DNA from: K189A clade bacterium | GTDB taxonomy: Bacteria; Pseudomonadota; Gammaproteobacteria; Pseudomonadales; Azotimanducaceae | Assembly: GCA_009886205.1 (NCBI GenBank) | Contig: QXZU01000119.1 | Location: forward strand, 1 to 46,954 | Reading direction: 5' to 3' | DNA length: 46,954 nucleotides | In this document: piece by piece, positions 1 through 8,936 of the stretch | How positions within the stretch are numbered: position 1 is the stretch's first letter | Layout: each line of letters starts with the position of its first letter | The notes under the pieces: generated by a model | What the model saw: only the letters and a program-made list of their open reading frames with translations | Databases searched by the model: none | What the model was told of the DNA's origin: nothing | Translations under genes and position numbers: made by a program

Positions 1-1
1 C

Positions 2-538
2 CCCGCAATGTACGGTGCTGGCGTGGCAGCCTATGCCGCCAGTAAGGCTGGGCTGATTGGGCTTGCTAACTCGCTCCAGTTTGAAGCACGAAAACTAAAG
101 TTGGACATTAAGTGCAATATCTTGATTCCTCAGGCTGACACCAGAATGACCCAAGATTTTGCCTCTTCTGTTAACGAGCGGCGCGTCTCTCAAGGCAAGC
201 CTGCCGCCCGCGGCGCGCCCGCTGAAGTTATGCAACGGCTCTCTCCTGACAAGGTATCGGCAATGGTCGTTTGGCTTGCACATCCAAGTTGTCAGGCACA
301 AGCGAGCATTCACGAGGCTGGCGGGGGTTATTTCGCGCAACTGAATTGGGCGCGGTCCGCACCACTATTTGCTACTGAATTGGAGGGTGTGGAGAATGCG
401 CCCGTACCTGAAAACATTAGAGATGGTCAGGCGACGCTGGCAGACTTTAACAATGGCGACATGCCAAAATCCGGCGACGGCTCAATGGGGTCCCCTTCAG
501 CACTAGAACAAGTTTTTAACCACCTAAAGTCAGAATAA
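2..538 (+). CDS. SDR-family hydroxyacyl-CoA dehydrogenase, MFE-2 type (5' partial)
   Basis: The gene is open at the left edge of the window; 178 codons are visible. It begins just before the SDR active-site segment YAASKAG (catalytic Tyr and Lys), so the Rossmann nucleotide-binding half lies outside. The following NILIPQADTRMTQDF stretch and the tail with WLAHPSC and EAGGGYFAQLNWAR resemble the (3R)-hydroxyacyl-CoA dehydrogenase domain of peroxisomal multifunctional enzyme type 2 / 17-beta-HSD type 4, which oxidises 3-hydroxyacyl-CoA with NAD in beta-oxidation. The family is seen from motifs; the exact substrate is inference. A small perfect inverted repeat follows the stop codon, and the next gene is convergent. 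Confidence 0.82.
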   Translation, partial: PAMYGAGVAAYAASKAGLIGLANSLQFEARKLKLDIKCNILIPQADTRMTQDFASSVNERRVSQGKPAARGAPAEVMQRLSPDKVSAMVVWLAHPSCQAQASIHEAGGGYFAQLNWARSAPLFATELEGVENAPVPENIRDGQATLADFNNGDMPKSGDGSMGSPSALEQVFNHLKSE

Positions 539-553
539 CTCAGCTGGCTGAGT
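538..553. terminator. Short hairpin after the SDR stop codon
   Basis: A perfect 6-bp inverted repeat (ACTCAG, loop CTGG, CTGAGT) starts at the last base of the stop codon. There is no T tract, so terminator function is uncertain. It lies between two convergent genes. Confidence 0.25.
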
Positions 554-621
554 GCCGGGCAAGCAAAGCCTAGCCTTGTTTCAGCGCCAACACCCTGAGG
601 AATTGGCGCGTTGTGGCCACC

Positions 622-981
622 TTACCTTGATGACCCAGCGGTGCCAGCCCGCAAACATAACCCAACAATTAGCAACCCTACCAAGGCTTCAGCAAGCAGA
701 AGGGTCAAAGCAAATACAGGCTCGCTTGTGTCTCGAGCCGGGTCTAGGCGCACAAATACCAAAGTGTAGAACTTCCCACTTAAATACGCCCATGTTGCCA
801 ATTGCAGCAGCTGCCCTTGGAGACGTTCGAGTGCGCGCAAGGACCACAGCAACACTGCAATAGCAATATAGTCGTCTGCCGACAGCGGCCAAAATTTATC
901 GGTTGTTAACAACACCGCGGTTTCACCAAGAAAGAGTAAAACGCAAAAAGCGATAGTGTAAATTCGAAGCGTTTTAATCAT
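622..981 (-). CDS. Small integral membrane protein, unknown function
   Basis: Predicted 119-residue protein with about three hydrophobic segments: residues 5-26, roughly 36-62, and 88-110. I recognise no family. The start MIKTLRIYTIAF gives a natural N-terminal membrane helix. It lies about 70 bp downstream of the sterol-desaturase-family gene on the same strand, so the two may share a transcript. No ribosome binding site of note is visible. It could be an accessory membrane protein for the neighbouring hydroxylase, but this is only guilt by association. Confidence 0.55.
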   Translation of the reverse strand: MIKTLRIYTIAFCVLLFLGETAVLLTTDKFWPLSADDYIAIAVLLWSLRALERLQGQLLQLATWAYLSGKFYTLVFVRLDPARDTSEPVFALTLLLAEALVGLLIVGLCLRAGTAGSSR

Positions 982-1052
982 ACTTTGCTCGGTTGCTCGG
1001 CCTTCAAAGCCGCGCTTGATTTAGCCCATATCCAGTCAACTCTAGCGCCACT

Positions 1053-1991
1053 CTAATCGGCTTCTTTTTCTGCACTGCCAACCTTCAACATTGACTGCCA
1101 GCGAAACGGCAGCAAGGACTGCCGCCACCAAGTTTGCGGGTATGCAGAATCGTGCTCGCCTAATCCAAACTCATCTATATTCTGCTCAGACTTTGGCAAA
1201 CAACGCGTACCGAATAAAATGTCGAAAAGAATCAGGTTATTGCCGTAGTTGCTGTTGCTGTGCCTGATGATTGACGAGTGGTGCCAGCGGTGCAATTCAG
1301 CACCGGCAAAAATCCAGTTCAACCACCCTAACTTGTAGCGCACATTGGCGTGCTGCCAATTGCCATGTAAGGCCGTGAAGACGGCGACTAAAACCACCAC
1401 TTGTGGGGTTGCACCCACCAGCGCCAGTGGTATTGCCGAGGCCAGGCCACTGAGGCAAAGATCAATAAAGTGAAAGCGCGGGGCATTCAAAAAATACAGG
1501 CGTCTTGAACTGTGGTGTACCGAGTGAAAACGCCAGGTGAGGTGCCATTCGTGAAAAATGCGGTGCCGCCAGTAGGTACCAAACTCGCTCACTACAAGAC
1601 CCAGCGCCACTTGGCACCACAGCGGCCACTGCGTTGGCCAGGTTATTAACGCAAAGGCCGCCGCTGGATAAGTAATGGCTGTGAAGAACAAATAAATTAG
1701 CGCGGCTCGAAGCAACAATGACAACGGCAGCGACAAAAACTGATGAATTATGTCAGTACGGATATCGTTGAATGACTTTCGCCATTGCAAAGTGTGCGGA
1801 TGCACCCACTCCATTATCCCAGCGGTAAATAAGCTTAAAACGCCAAGGGGAAGAACAGCCGCGGGATTGCCTGGGTCGATGATGATCAATGCCACAGCGA
1901 AAGGCACTAGAACGCACAAAGGGTAAATCCCCCATGTCAGAACTGCTCTGAACAAGGAGGGTCCATAATCTACTGTTTTCGACTCAGCCAT
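1053..1991 (-). CDS. Sterol desaturase / fatty acid hydroxylase superfamily protein
   Basis: 312-residue membrane protein with the eight-histidine di-iron signature of the fatty acid hydroxylase superfamily: HRIFHE, then HSVHHSS, then HGNWQH, then HRWHHS near residue 240. Hydrophobic segments lie at about 14-38, 45-60, 88-110 and 125-140. Members use a membrane-embedded di-iron centre and O2 to hydroxylate or desaturate sterols, carotenoids or fatty acids, or to cleave alkylglycerol ethers. The substrate cannot be read from the sequence. AGGA lies just before the ATG. A small membrane protein follows on the same strand, and the upstream neighbour (Sel1 protein) is divergent. Confidence 0.88.
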   Translation of the reverse strand: MAESKTVDYGPSLFRAVLTWGIYPLCVLVPFAVALIIIDPGNPAAVLPLGVLSLFTAGIMEWVHPHTLQWRKSFNDIRTDIIHQFLSLPLSLLLRAALIYLFFTAITYPAAAFALITWPTQWPLWCQVALGLVVSEFGTYWRHRIFHEWHLTWRFHSVHHSSRRLYFLNAPRFHFIDLCLSGLASAIPLALVGATPQVVVLVAVFTALHGNWQHANVRYKLGWLNWIFAGAELHRWHHSSIIRHSNSNYGNNLILFDILFGTRCLPKSEQNIDEFGLGEHDSAYPQTWWRQSLLPFRWQSMLKVGSAEKEAD

Positions 1992-2218
1992 AGTGGTCCT
2001 ACTTCCAACTCGCTGATTTTAATTTGAAGACGCTAATCTGCCCGACGCATTCAACGCGAGTCAATGAATGATGTTCAGTTATTATGAGAGTGTACCGAAG
2101 AGTACTTTCTGACCTCAAGTAACAGTTCCTATTCCCTGCCAATGCAGGTAAGAAAATGCCGTTAGGAGACAACTTTTGGGCAAACGTAAAAGTTGCGTGA
2201 ACACCTGAATACCTATCT

Positions 2219-2228
2219 TTGCTATAGT
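2219..2228 (+). promoter_or_regulatory. Candidate extended -10 promoter for the Sel1-repeat gene
   Basis: TTGCTATAGT contains an extended -10 element (TGC-TATAGT) 30 bp before the ATG of the Sel1 gene. No convincing -35 hexamer is present at 16-18 bp spacing, which fits extended -10 promoters. Confidence 0.4.
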
Positions 2229-2257
2229 CGAAAAAAAATAACAAAAGATTCGCCATC

Positions 2258-2779
2258 ATGAAGAAACTTACCCTCATCGTCCTCCTTTCTTGCTCTTTTG
2301 CGACTCCAGCCTCATGGAGTGCTGACTTCAATAAAGGCGTGACTGCCTACCAAGCTGGCAATTACAAAGCCGCCTTAGCCGAATGGCGGCCTTTGGCTCA
2401 GGCCGGCAACGCTCGCGCACAGAATTTCCTAGGCTTTATGTATGACAATGGCGAAGGTGTTCTAGAGGACGATTTGGAGGCAGTCAAATGGTATCGACTG
2501 GCCGCCGAGCAGGGCAACCCGAAAGCGCAATACGGCCTTGGGGTTATGTTTGCCAACGGCGAGGGCGTTACCCAAAGCAATGTCTACGCGCACATGTGGT
2601 GGAATATCGCGGCTTCTAATGGCGACAGACAAGCTAATGAAAATAAGGCTGTCATTGCCAGCCAAATGACTGCACAGGAACTCTCCAATGCGCAATCCCT
2701 TGCACGAGCGTGTGTCAGCAAAAGCTACAAAAATTGTTACAAGAAAAGATCGTCAACCAAGACGAAAAAGTCGACCTAA
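2258..2779 (+). CDS. Secreted Sel1-repeat (TPR-like) protein
   Basis: 173-residue protein with an N-terminal signal peptide (MKKLTLIVLLSCSFATPASWSA, cleavage likely after residue 22). It then has three Sel1-like repeats of about 36 residues, marked by AQAGNARAQNFLGFMYDNGEGV, AAEQGNPKAQYGLGVMFANGEGV and AHMWWNIAASNGD. Sel1 repeats are helical solenoids that mediate protein-protein contacts, often in the periplasm or cell envelope. The C-terminus is Lys/Ser/Thr-rich (KKRSSTKTKKST), an unusual basic tail. It is followed by another exported protein on the same strand, 67 bp downstream. The partner is unknown. Confidence 0.82.
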   Translation: MKKLTLIVLLSCSFATPASWSADFNKGVTAYQAGNYKAALAEWRPLAQAGNARAQNFLGFMYDNGEGVLEDDLEAVKWYRLAAEQGNPKAQYGLGVMFANGEGVTQSNVYAHMWWNIAASNGDRQANENKAVIASQMTAQELSNAQSLARACVSKSYKNCYKKRSSTKTKKST

Positions 2780-2846
2780 GGCACGGTATTGCCCACGCAA
2801 ACAGTGTCACCGTCGTGCTTAATCAAACAATAACAAATAGGTCCCA

Positions 2847-3326
2847 ATGAAAAGAATAACAATCGCCCTACTTACCCTATTCGCCCTATTCGCCCTATTC
2901 GCCAGCGCATCTGCCAACGTAATGGCAAATGAAGACTCCGACATAGCGCTCATCACAAAGACGTATAAGGCTTACGTAGCAGATTTTATTGAAGGCGACA
3001 TTGCAGCCATAACAAATAAATTCACCTATCCAGTGACGTTCAAAATGAAACTCCTTGGGATCATTCCCGTACACAGGACTTTTACTAACGAAGCGGAATT
3101 AGCAGAACAATACCGTGACATGAAAGCTGACATTCAGGAGGGTTACGCCTATAGCACCGTTGACAACATCACAATACGACGTGAGGAAAATACCTATGTG
3201 GCAGATGTTCTTTACTCTCGATTCAACGCCGAGGACGACCTGTTATTTTCCGGCAGAGGCCTCTATTCTTTTAAAGATGATGACGGTCAGTGGAAGATGT
3301 TTGTGGTTGAGCAAGTTGAGAAGTAA
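2847..3326 (+). CDS. Exported NTF2-like fold protein, unknown function
   Basis: 159-residue protein with a signal peptide whose hydrophobic core is built from an in-frame 9-bp repeat (LFALFALFA). The mature part has the pattern of a SnoaL/NTF2-like (DUF4440-type) domain: an N-terminal helix with ITKTYKAYVADFIEGDIAAI, a beta strand around YPVTFKM, and C-terminal strands ending in DDGQWKMFVVEQ. No catalytic motif is visible. NTF2-like domains serve as enzymes or ligand-binding modules, so function is open. It may be co-transcribed with the Sel1 gene just upstream. Confidence 0.7.
   Translation: MKRITIALLTLFALFALFASASANVMANEDSDIALITKTYKAYVADFIEGDIAAITNKFTYPVTFKMKLLGIIPVHRTFTNEAELAEQYRDMKADIQEGYAYSTVDNITIRREENTYVADVLYSRFNAEDDLLFSGRGLYSFKDDDGQWKMFVVEQVEK
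2875..2901 (+). repeat. Three exact 9-bp tandem repeats in a signal-peptide coding region
   Basis: CCCTATTCG occurs three times in tandem, in frame, and encodes the hydrophobic LFALFALFA core of the signal peptide. Copy-number change would lengthen or shorten the h-region by three residues without frameshift. Confidence 0.85.
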
Positions 3327-3489
3327 TTTGGCTGCCTTGCAAAAGCTGATGTCCGCCCGGGGGTTGGTTACCGCGTAAATATTCTACACCGCGTCCAACA
3401 TGACTCTGACAACCAATAATGAAGAACACCGCTAGCGATCAAACCATCTGCGCTCTTCGCACGATATTGCTGCACTGATGCGGCTCCTC

Positions 3490-3519
3490 TTGCAGCTGAC
3501 CAACTTACAGCTGACCAAC
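3490..3519 (+). repeat. 15-bp direct repeat, two copies
   Basis: TTGCAGCTGACCAAC is followed immediately by TTACAGCTGACCAAC (one mismatch). It lies in the 279-bp gap before the MAPEG gene, with no gene in that gap. Confidence 0.7.
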
Positions 3520-3605
3520 GCGGCTTACTCAGTTGCGCAGACATTAGGCACCAACTAGTATGCCTCGTCGGAGAAAGAGAAAATCAAAATTTTGAGGGAT
3601 AAAGA

Positions 3606-3971
3606 ATGACGTACCTAATTGTAATGGCCCTACTGCTCACTCTTGTGCAGATTAGCTTACTGCCGCTGATGTTCAATCTTAGCAATATTGAGTACCTACT
3701 GGGCAACAGAGACGAGCCTAACCCCGAGAGCGTTCTCGTGAGTAGAGCTAAAAGAGCTGCAAACAATCTACTGGAGAGCTTGCCCAGCTTTCTCGCCTTG
3801 GCCATTTTGTCCATCGTCCTGTCAGTAGACAACTCTGACCTCATGCTTTACTGGCTTGTGTTGCGGGCCGCTTACACCGTCAGTTACTTAATCGGCATAA
3901 CCTACTTAAGAACTCTACTCTGGTTTGGTTCAGTGGGTTGCTTGATTATGATGGCCCTGGCATTGCTTTGA
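3606..3971 (+). CDS. MAPEG-family membrane protein
   Basis: 121-residue protein with four hydrophobic segments (about 3-24, 56-77, 79-98, 101-120), matching the four-helix MAPEG fold in size and topology. Typical marks are the N-terminal helix followed by a polar loop, then RAKRAANNLLESLPSFLALAIL, corresponding to the family's R-x-x-x-A-x-x-N-x-x-E-x-x-P core. Bacterial MAPEG proteins are often annotated as glutathione-dependent membrane enzymes, but most are uncharacterised. GAGGGA six bases upstream supports the ATG. A good intrinsic terminator follows. Confidence 0.8.
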   Translation: MTYLIVMALLLTLVQISLLPLMFNLSNIEYLLGNRDEPNPESVLVSRAKRAANNLLESLPSFLALAILSIVLSVDNSDLMLYWLVLRAAYTVSYLIGITYLRTLLWFGSVGCLIMMALALL

Positions 3972-4000
3972 TGCGCTAGTTCGCTCTTCACTGTTTAGCA

Positions 4001-4032
4001 AAAGCCGCTCTAGCAATAGCGCGGTTTTTTTT
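4001..4032. terminator. Intrinsic terminator, probably bidirectional
   Basis: CCGCTCTA pairs with TAGCGCGG (one mismatch) around a GCAA tetraloop, followed by eight T and preceded by AAAAG that extends pairing into the T tract. It lies between the MAPEG gene and the convergent methyltransferase. Confidence 0.85.
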
Positions 4033-4122
4033 CGCATTCGAAAAAAAAGCCCGATCAGCGCCCTTAGAATGCAGGTGACAATCGCGCACAAACTGTCCAA
4101 CCCGCTTTCGCCTGAAGCGCGA

Positions 4123-4839
4123 CTATGCCGCGCCTTCTCCTCCCGTCCAATTCACCACACCGATGCCATAGCCATCTTGGAATGGGTCAGAAATAAGGTC
4201 CTCGGTATCCAAACCTGACGCTTTAAGTTCTTGCCAAAACTGCGGCACACCCCCAGCCCAAGAATTAGTTTGAACATCGAATCTCGTTTTGTAATCTTGC
4301 TGAATATCATGCAATGCAATAATTCCGCCAGCTCGGACATAGCGAGAATAACGAATGAAGTCTTCTTTTGCGCCCTCATAACTGTGGTCGCCATCTATGA
4401 ACAAAAAGTCGAGTTTGTTACCATCAAGGTGTCGTTCAAGCCTCTGCGCTGTTTCATCAAGATGGCTATCGCCTTGCCAGAACGTAACGTCTTTGTCGTG
4501 ACATAGCTTCTGCAAACGCTCTATTCGTGAACCACTGTTGTCCAAATCAATAGACAAAATGCTCGCCTGCTCACCAGCAGCAATAGAAAACAGCAATGCA
4601 CTACCGCCCCGTCGCCCGCCAATCTCTAACGCCTGCTGGGGGGCCAAAGCATTCACTCGGCGAAGCAGTTCCAGAAACTCCGGCTTCTGCTGATCAACCC
4701 GATACTGGCGATTATTTTTCATGTACTCCAGCTTTGCACTTAATTCAGGCAGCTTATCAAGCGCATCACGCACCTCTGTTATGTACTCTTTTGAAGTGGC
4801 ATAAAGTTTTTTCGAAAGGCGTTTAAAAGGGTTTTTCAC
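4123..4839 (-). CDS. Class I SAM-dependent methyltransferase (Methyltransf_24 type)
   Basis: 238-residue protein. After a helical, basic N-terminus of about 60 residues comes a class I methyltransferase core: motif I at ALEIGGRRGGSALLFS, an acidic end of strand 2 at ILSIDLDNS, and the FIDGDHSYEGAKED signature typical of Methyltransf_24 / cephalosporin-hydroxylase-like enzymes that often act on glycans or small molecules. The GTG start is preceded by GAGGA at suitable spacing. It stands alone between the convergent MAPEG gene and the divergent nitroreductase, so context gives no substrate. Confidence 0.8.
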   Translation of the reverse strand: MKNPFKRLSKKLYATSKEYITEVRDALDKLPELSAKLEYMKNNRQYRVDQQKPEFLELLRRVNALAPQQALEIGGRRGGSALLFSIAAGEQASILSIDLDNSGSRIERLQKLCHDKDVTFWQGDSHLDETAQRLERHLDGNKLDFLFIDGDHSYEGAKEDFIRYSRYVRAGGIIALHDIQQDYKTRFDVQTNSWAGGVPQFWQELKASGLDTEDLISDPFQDGYGIGVVNWTGGEGAA

Positions 4840-5057
4840 TGAGATCCTCTTTATTCTTATTTTTTTCTAATTCGCGACGAATCGCCGGTGGCAATCCTAG
4901 CGTATCTGCGACTGCCGAACATCTAAACAATAATACCATTCACACTTTTTGAGTACTTCCAACTTGCCCAATAAAACGCATCAAAACAAAGTTACGATAA
5001 TCAACTAGAATTTTGGTCAAATTTAGGCGATGTTTAGGCCCAAGAGAGGAGATTGAA

Positions 5058-5693
5058 ATGGATTTATACGATGCGATGAGCACTTTGCGTGCTGTGCGTA
5101 GATTGCGCCCAGACCCCATCGATGACGAGGTCATTGAACGAGTGCTAACAGCAGCTACCTGGGCGCCTACGGGTGGCAACACACAGCCTTGGCGCATTGT
5201 TGCAGTCACAGACCCGGCAAAAAAACAGGCACTACAAGATCTATACAGCCCGCATTGGGATGCGTACATCCCAGGCTACGAGGCCAGACTTGAACATATG
5301 CCCGAGGACGCCAAAACCTCCAGCATTAAAGCCATGGAGGCTGGCAACTATCTTGCCAGCCACATGCACGAAGTACCCATGATTGCGGTATTTTGTTTTA
5401 ACCCCAAATTAATGGCGATTACCGATGCAGAGCTAGACCGGCCCAGCGTAGTCGGCGGCGGATCTGTTTATCCCGCTGTACAAAACTTTTTACTCGCCTG
5501 TCGCAATGAAGGACTCGGCTGCGTACTGACCACCCTGCTTTGCTACGAAGAGGACTCAGTTAAGGCGCTACTTAATTTGCCCGAGGACTGGTATACCTGC
5601 GCACATGTGCCGATTGGTTATCCAGTGCTAGGCGGCCACGGCAGCATAAGACGCCGCGACATGAAACAAATGGTTCGTTTTAATGAGTGGTAG
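5058..5693 (+). CDS. Nitroreductase-family FMN oxidoreductase
   Basis: 211 residues. The N-terminal MSTLRAVRRLRPDPIDDEVIERVLTAA followed by WAPTGGNTQPWRIV is the classic FMN phosphate/ring-binding start of the nitroreductase fold. GSVYPAVQNFLLACRNEGLGC in the middle and the C-terminal VPIGYP...KQMVRFN complete the family pattern. Members reduce nitro groups, quinones, flavins or enoates with NAD(P)H as homodimers. ATG at 5058 is chosen because AGAGGAG precedes it; an upstream in-frame ATG at 5013 would add residues unlike the family. It is first in a run of three same-strand genes with the dioxygenase and symporter. Confidence 0.88.
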   Translation: MDLYDAMSTLRAVRRLRPDPIDDEVIERVLTAATWAPTGGNTQPWRIVAVTDPAKKQALQDLYSPHWDAYIPGYEARLEHMPEDAKTSSIKAMEAGNYLASHMHEVPMIAVFCFNPKLMAITDAELDRPSVVGGGSVYPAVQNFLLACRNEGLGCVLTTLLCYEEDSVKALLNLPEDWYTCAHVPIGYPVLGGHGSIRRRDMKQMVRFNEW

Positions 5694-5740
5694 CCGCCCT
5701 CAATGGCCAGACCAAATGAGCATTGAGGGTAATGCATAAA

Positions 5741-6685
5741 ATGGATAACTCAGACGAAAAACACACTCGTTATCAACAAGCTGAAGCACTTGATGGTCCT
5801 GTAGTGTTACCACTGCCTCAAGCCACCCAAGACTTACACCAAGCGCAGGAGGATTTACGCACACACGGTTGCTGCATTGTTAACAACGTACTAGATGACA
5901 ACGCGATCAGCGATCTAAAAGCCCGCATGGATCGTCAATTTGCAGCAGAACTTGCGCTGGGCGAACAATGCCCTGACCGGGGTTCAAGCAACAAAATTGT
6001 TATCCCCAACCTTGTGAATAAGGGTAAGCATTACCTCGATTTAGTGGAGCGGCATGAGACAGAGGCGTTAGCCGGATTTTTATTGGGCAAAGACTTTTTG
6101 CTCTCCAGCCTCACTGCCCACATGTTCCTAGGCACTACCCCTGCGATAGAGTTGATTCACCGAGACCAAGGCCAAATACCTGCGTCCGTAGAATTTCCTG
6201 CCATTTTCAATCTCTTTTATACCTTGGACGACTTCACGCCCCAACGCGGCAGCACAGTGGTCTTTCCCGGCAGCCATCGCTGGCCACTGGGTTACAGAGT
6301 ACATCCCCCCAAAGCTGAACTAGGTCATCAAGTGACTTTAACGGCTGGCAGCCTTTTTGCTTTTGATGGCAGGCTTTGGCATGGCACCGGTGCGAATCAC
6401 GAGGGTCATAGGAGGCGGGCTATCTCTATATTTTGCTGCGCGCCTTGGGTACGCCAACAAGAGAACGCGGCGGCGGCAACATCCCATGACGTATTCGATA
6501 CTGCCAGCCCCAAACTTAGGGCACGACTAGGGCTAAAAACCTACGGCACCCTGGGCAATATCAATGGCACCCGAATAGAGCACCAGCGCATTGCCTTTGG
6601 CAATGTGGATGTGGCTTTTCCCGATGAGCTAATTGGTGAAAACGCCGAACTTATTCCACTGCAAAAATCTAGAAAGCTCGATTAA
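5741..6685 (+). CDS. Phytanoyl-CoA dioxygenase (PhyH) family protein
   Basis: 314 residues from the ATG at 5741, which has GAGGGT about 10 bases upstream; ATG 5732 and TTG 5723 are alternatives. The double-stranded beta-helix Fe(II)/2-oxoglutarate site is visible: HRDQG supplies the His-x-Asp pair, LWHGTGAN the distal His, and a downstream Arg (GHRRRAIS) would bind 2-oxoglutarate. GSTVVFPGSHRWPLG is the conserved PhyH segment. These enzymes hydroxylate acyl-CoAs, terpenoids or other small molecules. The gene sits between the nitroreductase and a GPH-type symporter, suggesting a catabolic or modification role on the imported compound (inference). Confidence 0.87.
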   Translation: MDNSDEKHTRYQQAEALDGPVVLPLPQATQDLHQAQEDLRTHGCCIVNNVLDDNAISDLKARMDRQFAAELALGEQCPDRGSSNKIVIPNLVNKGKHYLDLVERHETEALAGFLLGKDFLLSSLTAHMFLGTTPAIELIHRDQGQIPASVEFPAIFNLFYTLDDFTPQRGSTVVFPGSHRWPLGYRVHPPKAELGHQVTLTAGSLFAFDGRLWHGTGANHEGHRRRAISIFCCAPWVRQQENAAAATSHDVFDTASPKLRARLGLKTYGTLGNINGTRIEHQRIAFGNVDVAFPDELIGENAELIPLQKSRKLD

Positions 6686-6775
6686 TGCATCACAAAGCGT
6701 TTATTCGTAACGCACAGAACAACAGGCTAACTCGAAGTTGAACATCTGACCGTAAACTAATTTGAGGGGAAGGTT

Positions 6776-8281
6776 TTGTCACAATACAAACCGTTGAGTA
6801 CTTATCAGCTTGCATCTTATGGCGCACCGGCAATGCCGTTATCTATGGTTGCACTGCCGCTGGCCGTTTATCTAACCCCGGTGTACGCAGATTCTGCGGG
6901 CTTTGGACTAAGCCTCGCTTTTGTCGGTCTGATGCTCGCACTCTCTAGAGTATTTGATGGATTAACAGACCCCATTGTAGGTTTCATATCTGATCGCATT
7001 CGCACCCGTTGGGGGCGACGTAAACCTTTTATTTTAATTGGTATGCCCATTTTCATGGCGGGCGTTTGGCTCCTTTGGATACCCCCCATAGAATTTACCG
7101 AAGTAACTTGGCTAGGCCTGACTTTCAATACAGGCTACCCCTATTTGTTAGGCGCGCTAGTGGTACTTTATATCGGCGCAACCATTCAAGACGTACCGTA
7201 CTCGGCCTGGGGTGCAGAGCTTGCTAGAGACTACAACGAGCGAACCCTCGTCATGAGCTGGAAAGAGGCTTTTACGGTATCCGGTTCTCTGATCGGCGCG
7301 CTCTGCCCGGCCATCATCGTTTTCTGGGGCTTTACTGCGCCTGCCGATAACGTCTACTTTTTAACCATTGGTCTAGTCCTAGTGATGCCCTTCTTGGTCT
7401 TCAACCAGCTTAAAGTAGTGCCTGAATATCCAGTCAAAGAAACCAATTCAGAGCGTCTGCCCTTGCGGGAAAGCTTCAAATACGTGTGGGCCAATGAACC
7501 CTATCGTAAATTGGTCATCATATTCCTGTTCTCTACCATTGGCTCAGCAATGACCAATTCGCTAAGCTTTTTCTTTGTTAAACACGTCTTACTGGCGGGG
7601 GATTTATACGGTTTTTATCTCGCCCCTTACTTTATCTCACAAATTGTCGCCATACCGCTGTGGTTTAAACTGTCCGCCAAAATCGGTAAACACCGCGCAA
7701 CGATGGTCGCTATTTTTTGGTACGCATTGTGGTCGTGCTTTATTCCACTCATCGCCATAGCACCACAAATTTGGTTTGAGGCATTCGAGCTAAGCAAAAC
7801 CCTCGCCTTTTTACCTGACAGTTGGTTATCGGGTTTGAACGACCGCTTTGAGGGCATTCCCACGGGCAAGTTCGCTTTTTTCATTGGTGTGATGTGCCTT
7901 AAAGGCAGCGCCATTGGCGCTCTAAGCGCCCTGCCCTATGCAATGGCCGCAGATGTGATTGACCTAGACAGCTCTCGTACTGGCAAACGTCAGGGCGGTG
8001 CATACTTTAGCATTTGGACCATGACCCGCAAGCTTGCTTATGCGGCGGGTTTGATAGTGGGCACCACCGCGGCGACCGTCGTTGGCTTTAACTCATTGGC
8101 TGATCCAATCGATGCACCAAATACAGCTTATTCATTACTGTTGCTGGCGTGTTTGTATTCTATCGTCCCTGCCATCTTCAAGTTTGTGGCAATGCCATTG
8201 CTGTGGAATTACTCGTTGACCGAGGAAAAGCTAGCAGAAATTCAAAAGGAGATTGACGACGCCAAGGTTGTAGCAACCTAA
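6776..8281 (+). CDS. MFS transporter of the GPH (glycoside-pentoside-hexuronide):cation symporter family
   Basis: 501 residues with about 12 hydrophobic segments. The GPH signature is clear: RVFDGLTDPIVGFISDR followed by RWGRRKPFIL. A second typical block is ISQIVAIPLWFKLSAKIGKHR. Family members take up sugars or glycosides with Na+ or H+. The start is TTG, chosen because a strong GAGGGGAAGG sits right upstream and no ATG fits. It follows PhyH by 90 bp and faces the convergent GMC dehydrogenase pair, so it may import the substrate of these oxidoreductases (inference). Confidence 0.87.
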   Translation: MSQYKPLSTYQLASYGAPAMPLSMVALPLAVYLTPVYADSAGFGLSLAFVGLMLALSRVFDGLTDPIVGFISDRIRTRWGRRKPFILIGMPIFMAGVWLLWIPPIEFTEVTWLGLTFNTGYPYLLGALVVLYIGATIQDVPYSAWGAELARDYNERTLVMSWKEAFTVSGSLIGALCPAIIVFWGFTAPADNVYFLTIGLVLVMPFLVFNQLKVVPEYPVKETNSERLPLRESFKYVWANEPYRKLVIIFLFSTIGSAMTNSLSFFFVKHVLLAGDLYGFYLAPYFISQIVAIPLWFKLSAKIGKHRATMVAIFWYALWSCFIPLIAIAPQIWFEAFELSKTLAFLPDSWLSGLNDRFEGIPTGKFAFFIGVMCLKGSAIGALSALPYAMAADVIDLDSSRTGKRQGGAYFSIWTMTRKLAYAAGLIVGTTAATVVGFNSLADPIDAPNTAYSLLLLACLYSIVPAIFKFVAMPLLWNYSLTEEKLAEIQKEIDDAKVVAT

Positions 8282-8358
8282 CGGTTGCCTTATCTTATAT
8301 TTGTTGCGCGGCTGGCGTGGGCTAACTTGGCCGCTTTTAAATGGTCAGTAGCAAAGCC

Positions 8359-8379
8359 CTAGGTTTAAGAAAAACCTAG
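8359..8379. terminator. Hairpin between convergent genes, possible terminator
   Basis: CTAGGTTT pairs perfectly with AAACCTAG around a 5-base loop, with flanking AGCC/GGCT that can extend the structure. T runs are short. It lies between the symporter and the subunit-3-like gene. Confidence 0.45.
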
Positions 8380-8389
8380 TATAAAAGGC

Positions 8390-8827
8390 TCAGACATCGC
8401 GCCAAATCTTGCCACGCTTTTGCACAGCATCAAGCATCGACCAATCACCTTGGGGCACCTCGAAGCCTTTAGGAAACGGTGCTCTGGGCTCCACCTCTAA
8501 TGACACCATTACCCGATCATCCCGGTAGTAACATTGCATAACCAAACTCACTAAGGGTGCCATTACTGGGTGACCCTCTAGCTCAGGCAACACCTGTTCA
8601 AGTGGCAGGCCATCACCTAGGCCAGAAGACACTGCGTGCTCAACGCATTTGCGAATCTGCGCCTCATTAGCTTTAGCAGAATCTAAAATGTCGGCAAAAA
8701 TCAGCTCATCATCTGCACCGGGCACATTATGAACTGCGCTTGCTGGAATGATCATTCCAACCAAAATCTTTAGCGCATCTCTTTCGTCAGCGCTAAACAA
8801 GCTATCTGTGGCAATAGTATTGCTCAT
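8390..8827 (-). CDS. Gluconate 2-dehydrogenase subunit 3-like protein
   Basis: 145 residues. The N-terminal pattern FSADERDALKILVGMIIPAS is typical of the gluconate 2-dehydrogenase subunit 3 family (PF13618 type), small partners of GMC flavoprotein dehydrogenases. It lies 109 bp downstream of a GMC oxidoreductase on the same strand, the usual pairing. Unlike many members it shows no twin-arginine or Sec signal peptide, so the complex may be cytoplasmic. No cytochrome subunit is nearby. The family call rests on the N-terminal motif and the context. Confidence 0.7.
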   Translation of the reverse strand: MSNTIATDSLFSADERDALKILVGMIIPASAVHNVPGADDELIFADILDSAKANEAQIRKCVEHAVSSGLGDGLPLEQVLPELEGHPVMAPLVSLVMQCYYRDDRVMVSLEVEPRAPFPKGFEVPQGDWSMLDAVQKRGKIWRDV

Positions 8828-8936
8828 AAGTCTTTCTTCTCTTCTTTTGGCTGCCTTCTTTTCGCTGCCTTTTTTGCTAACGCCTCTTGTCTACCGCCTA
8901 GGCAAAAGCTGACAACCGTAAAACCTGATTTTGAAT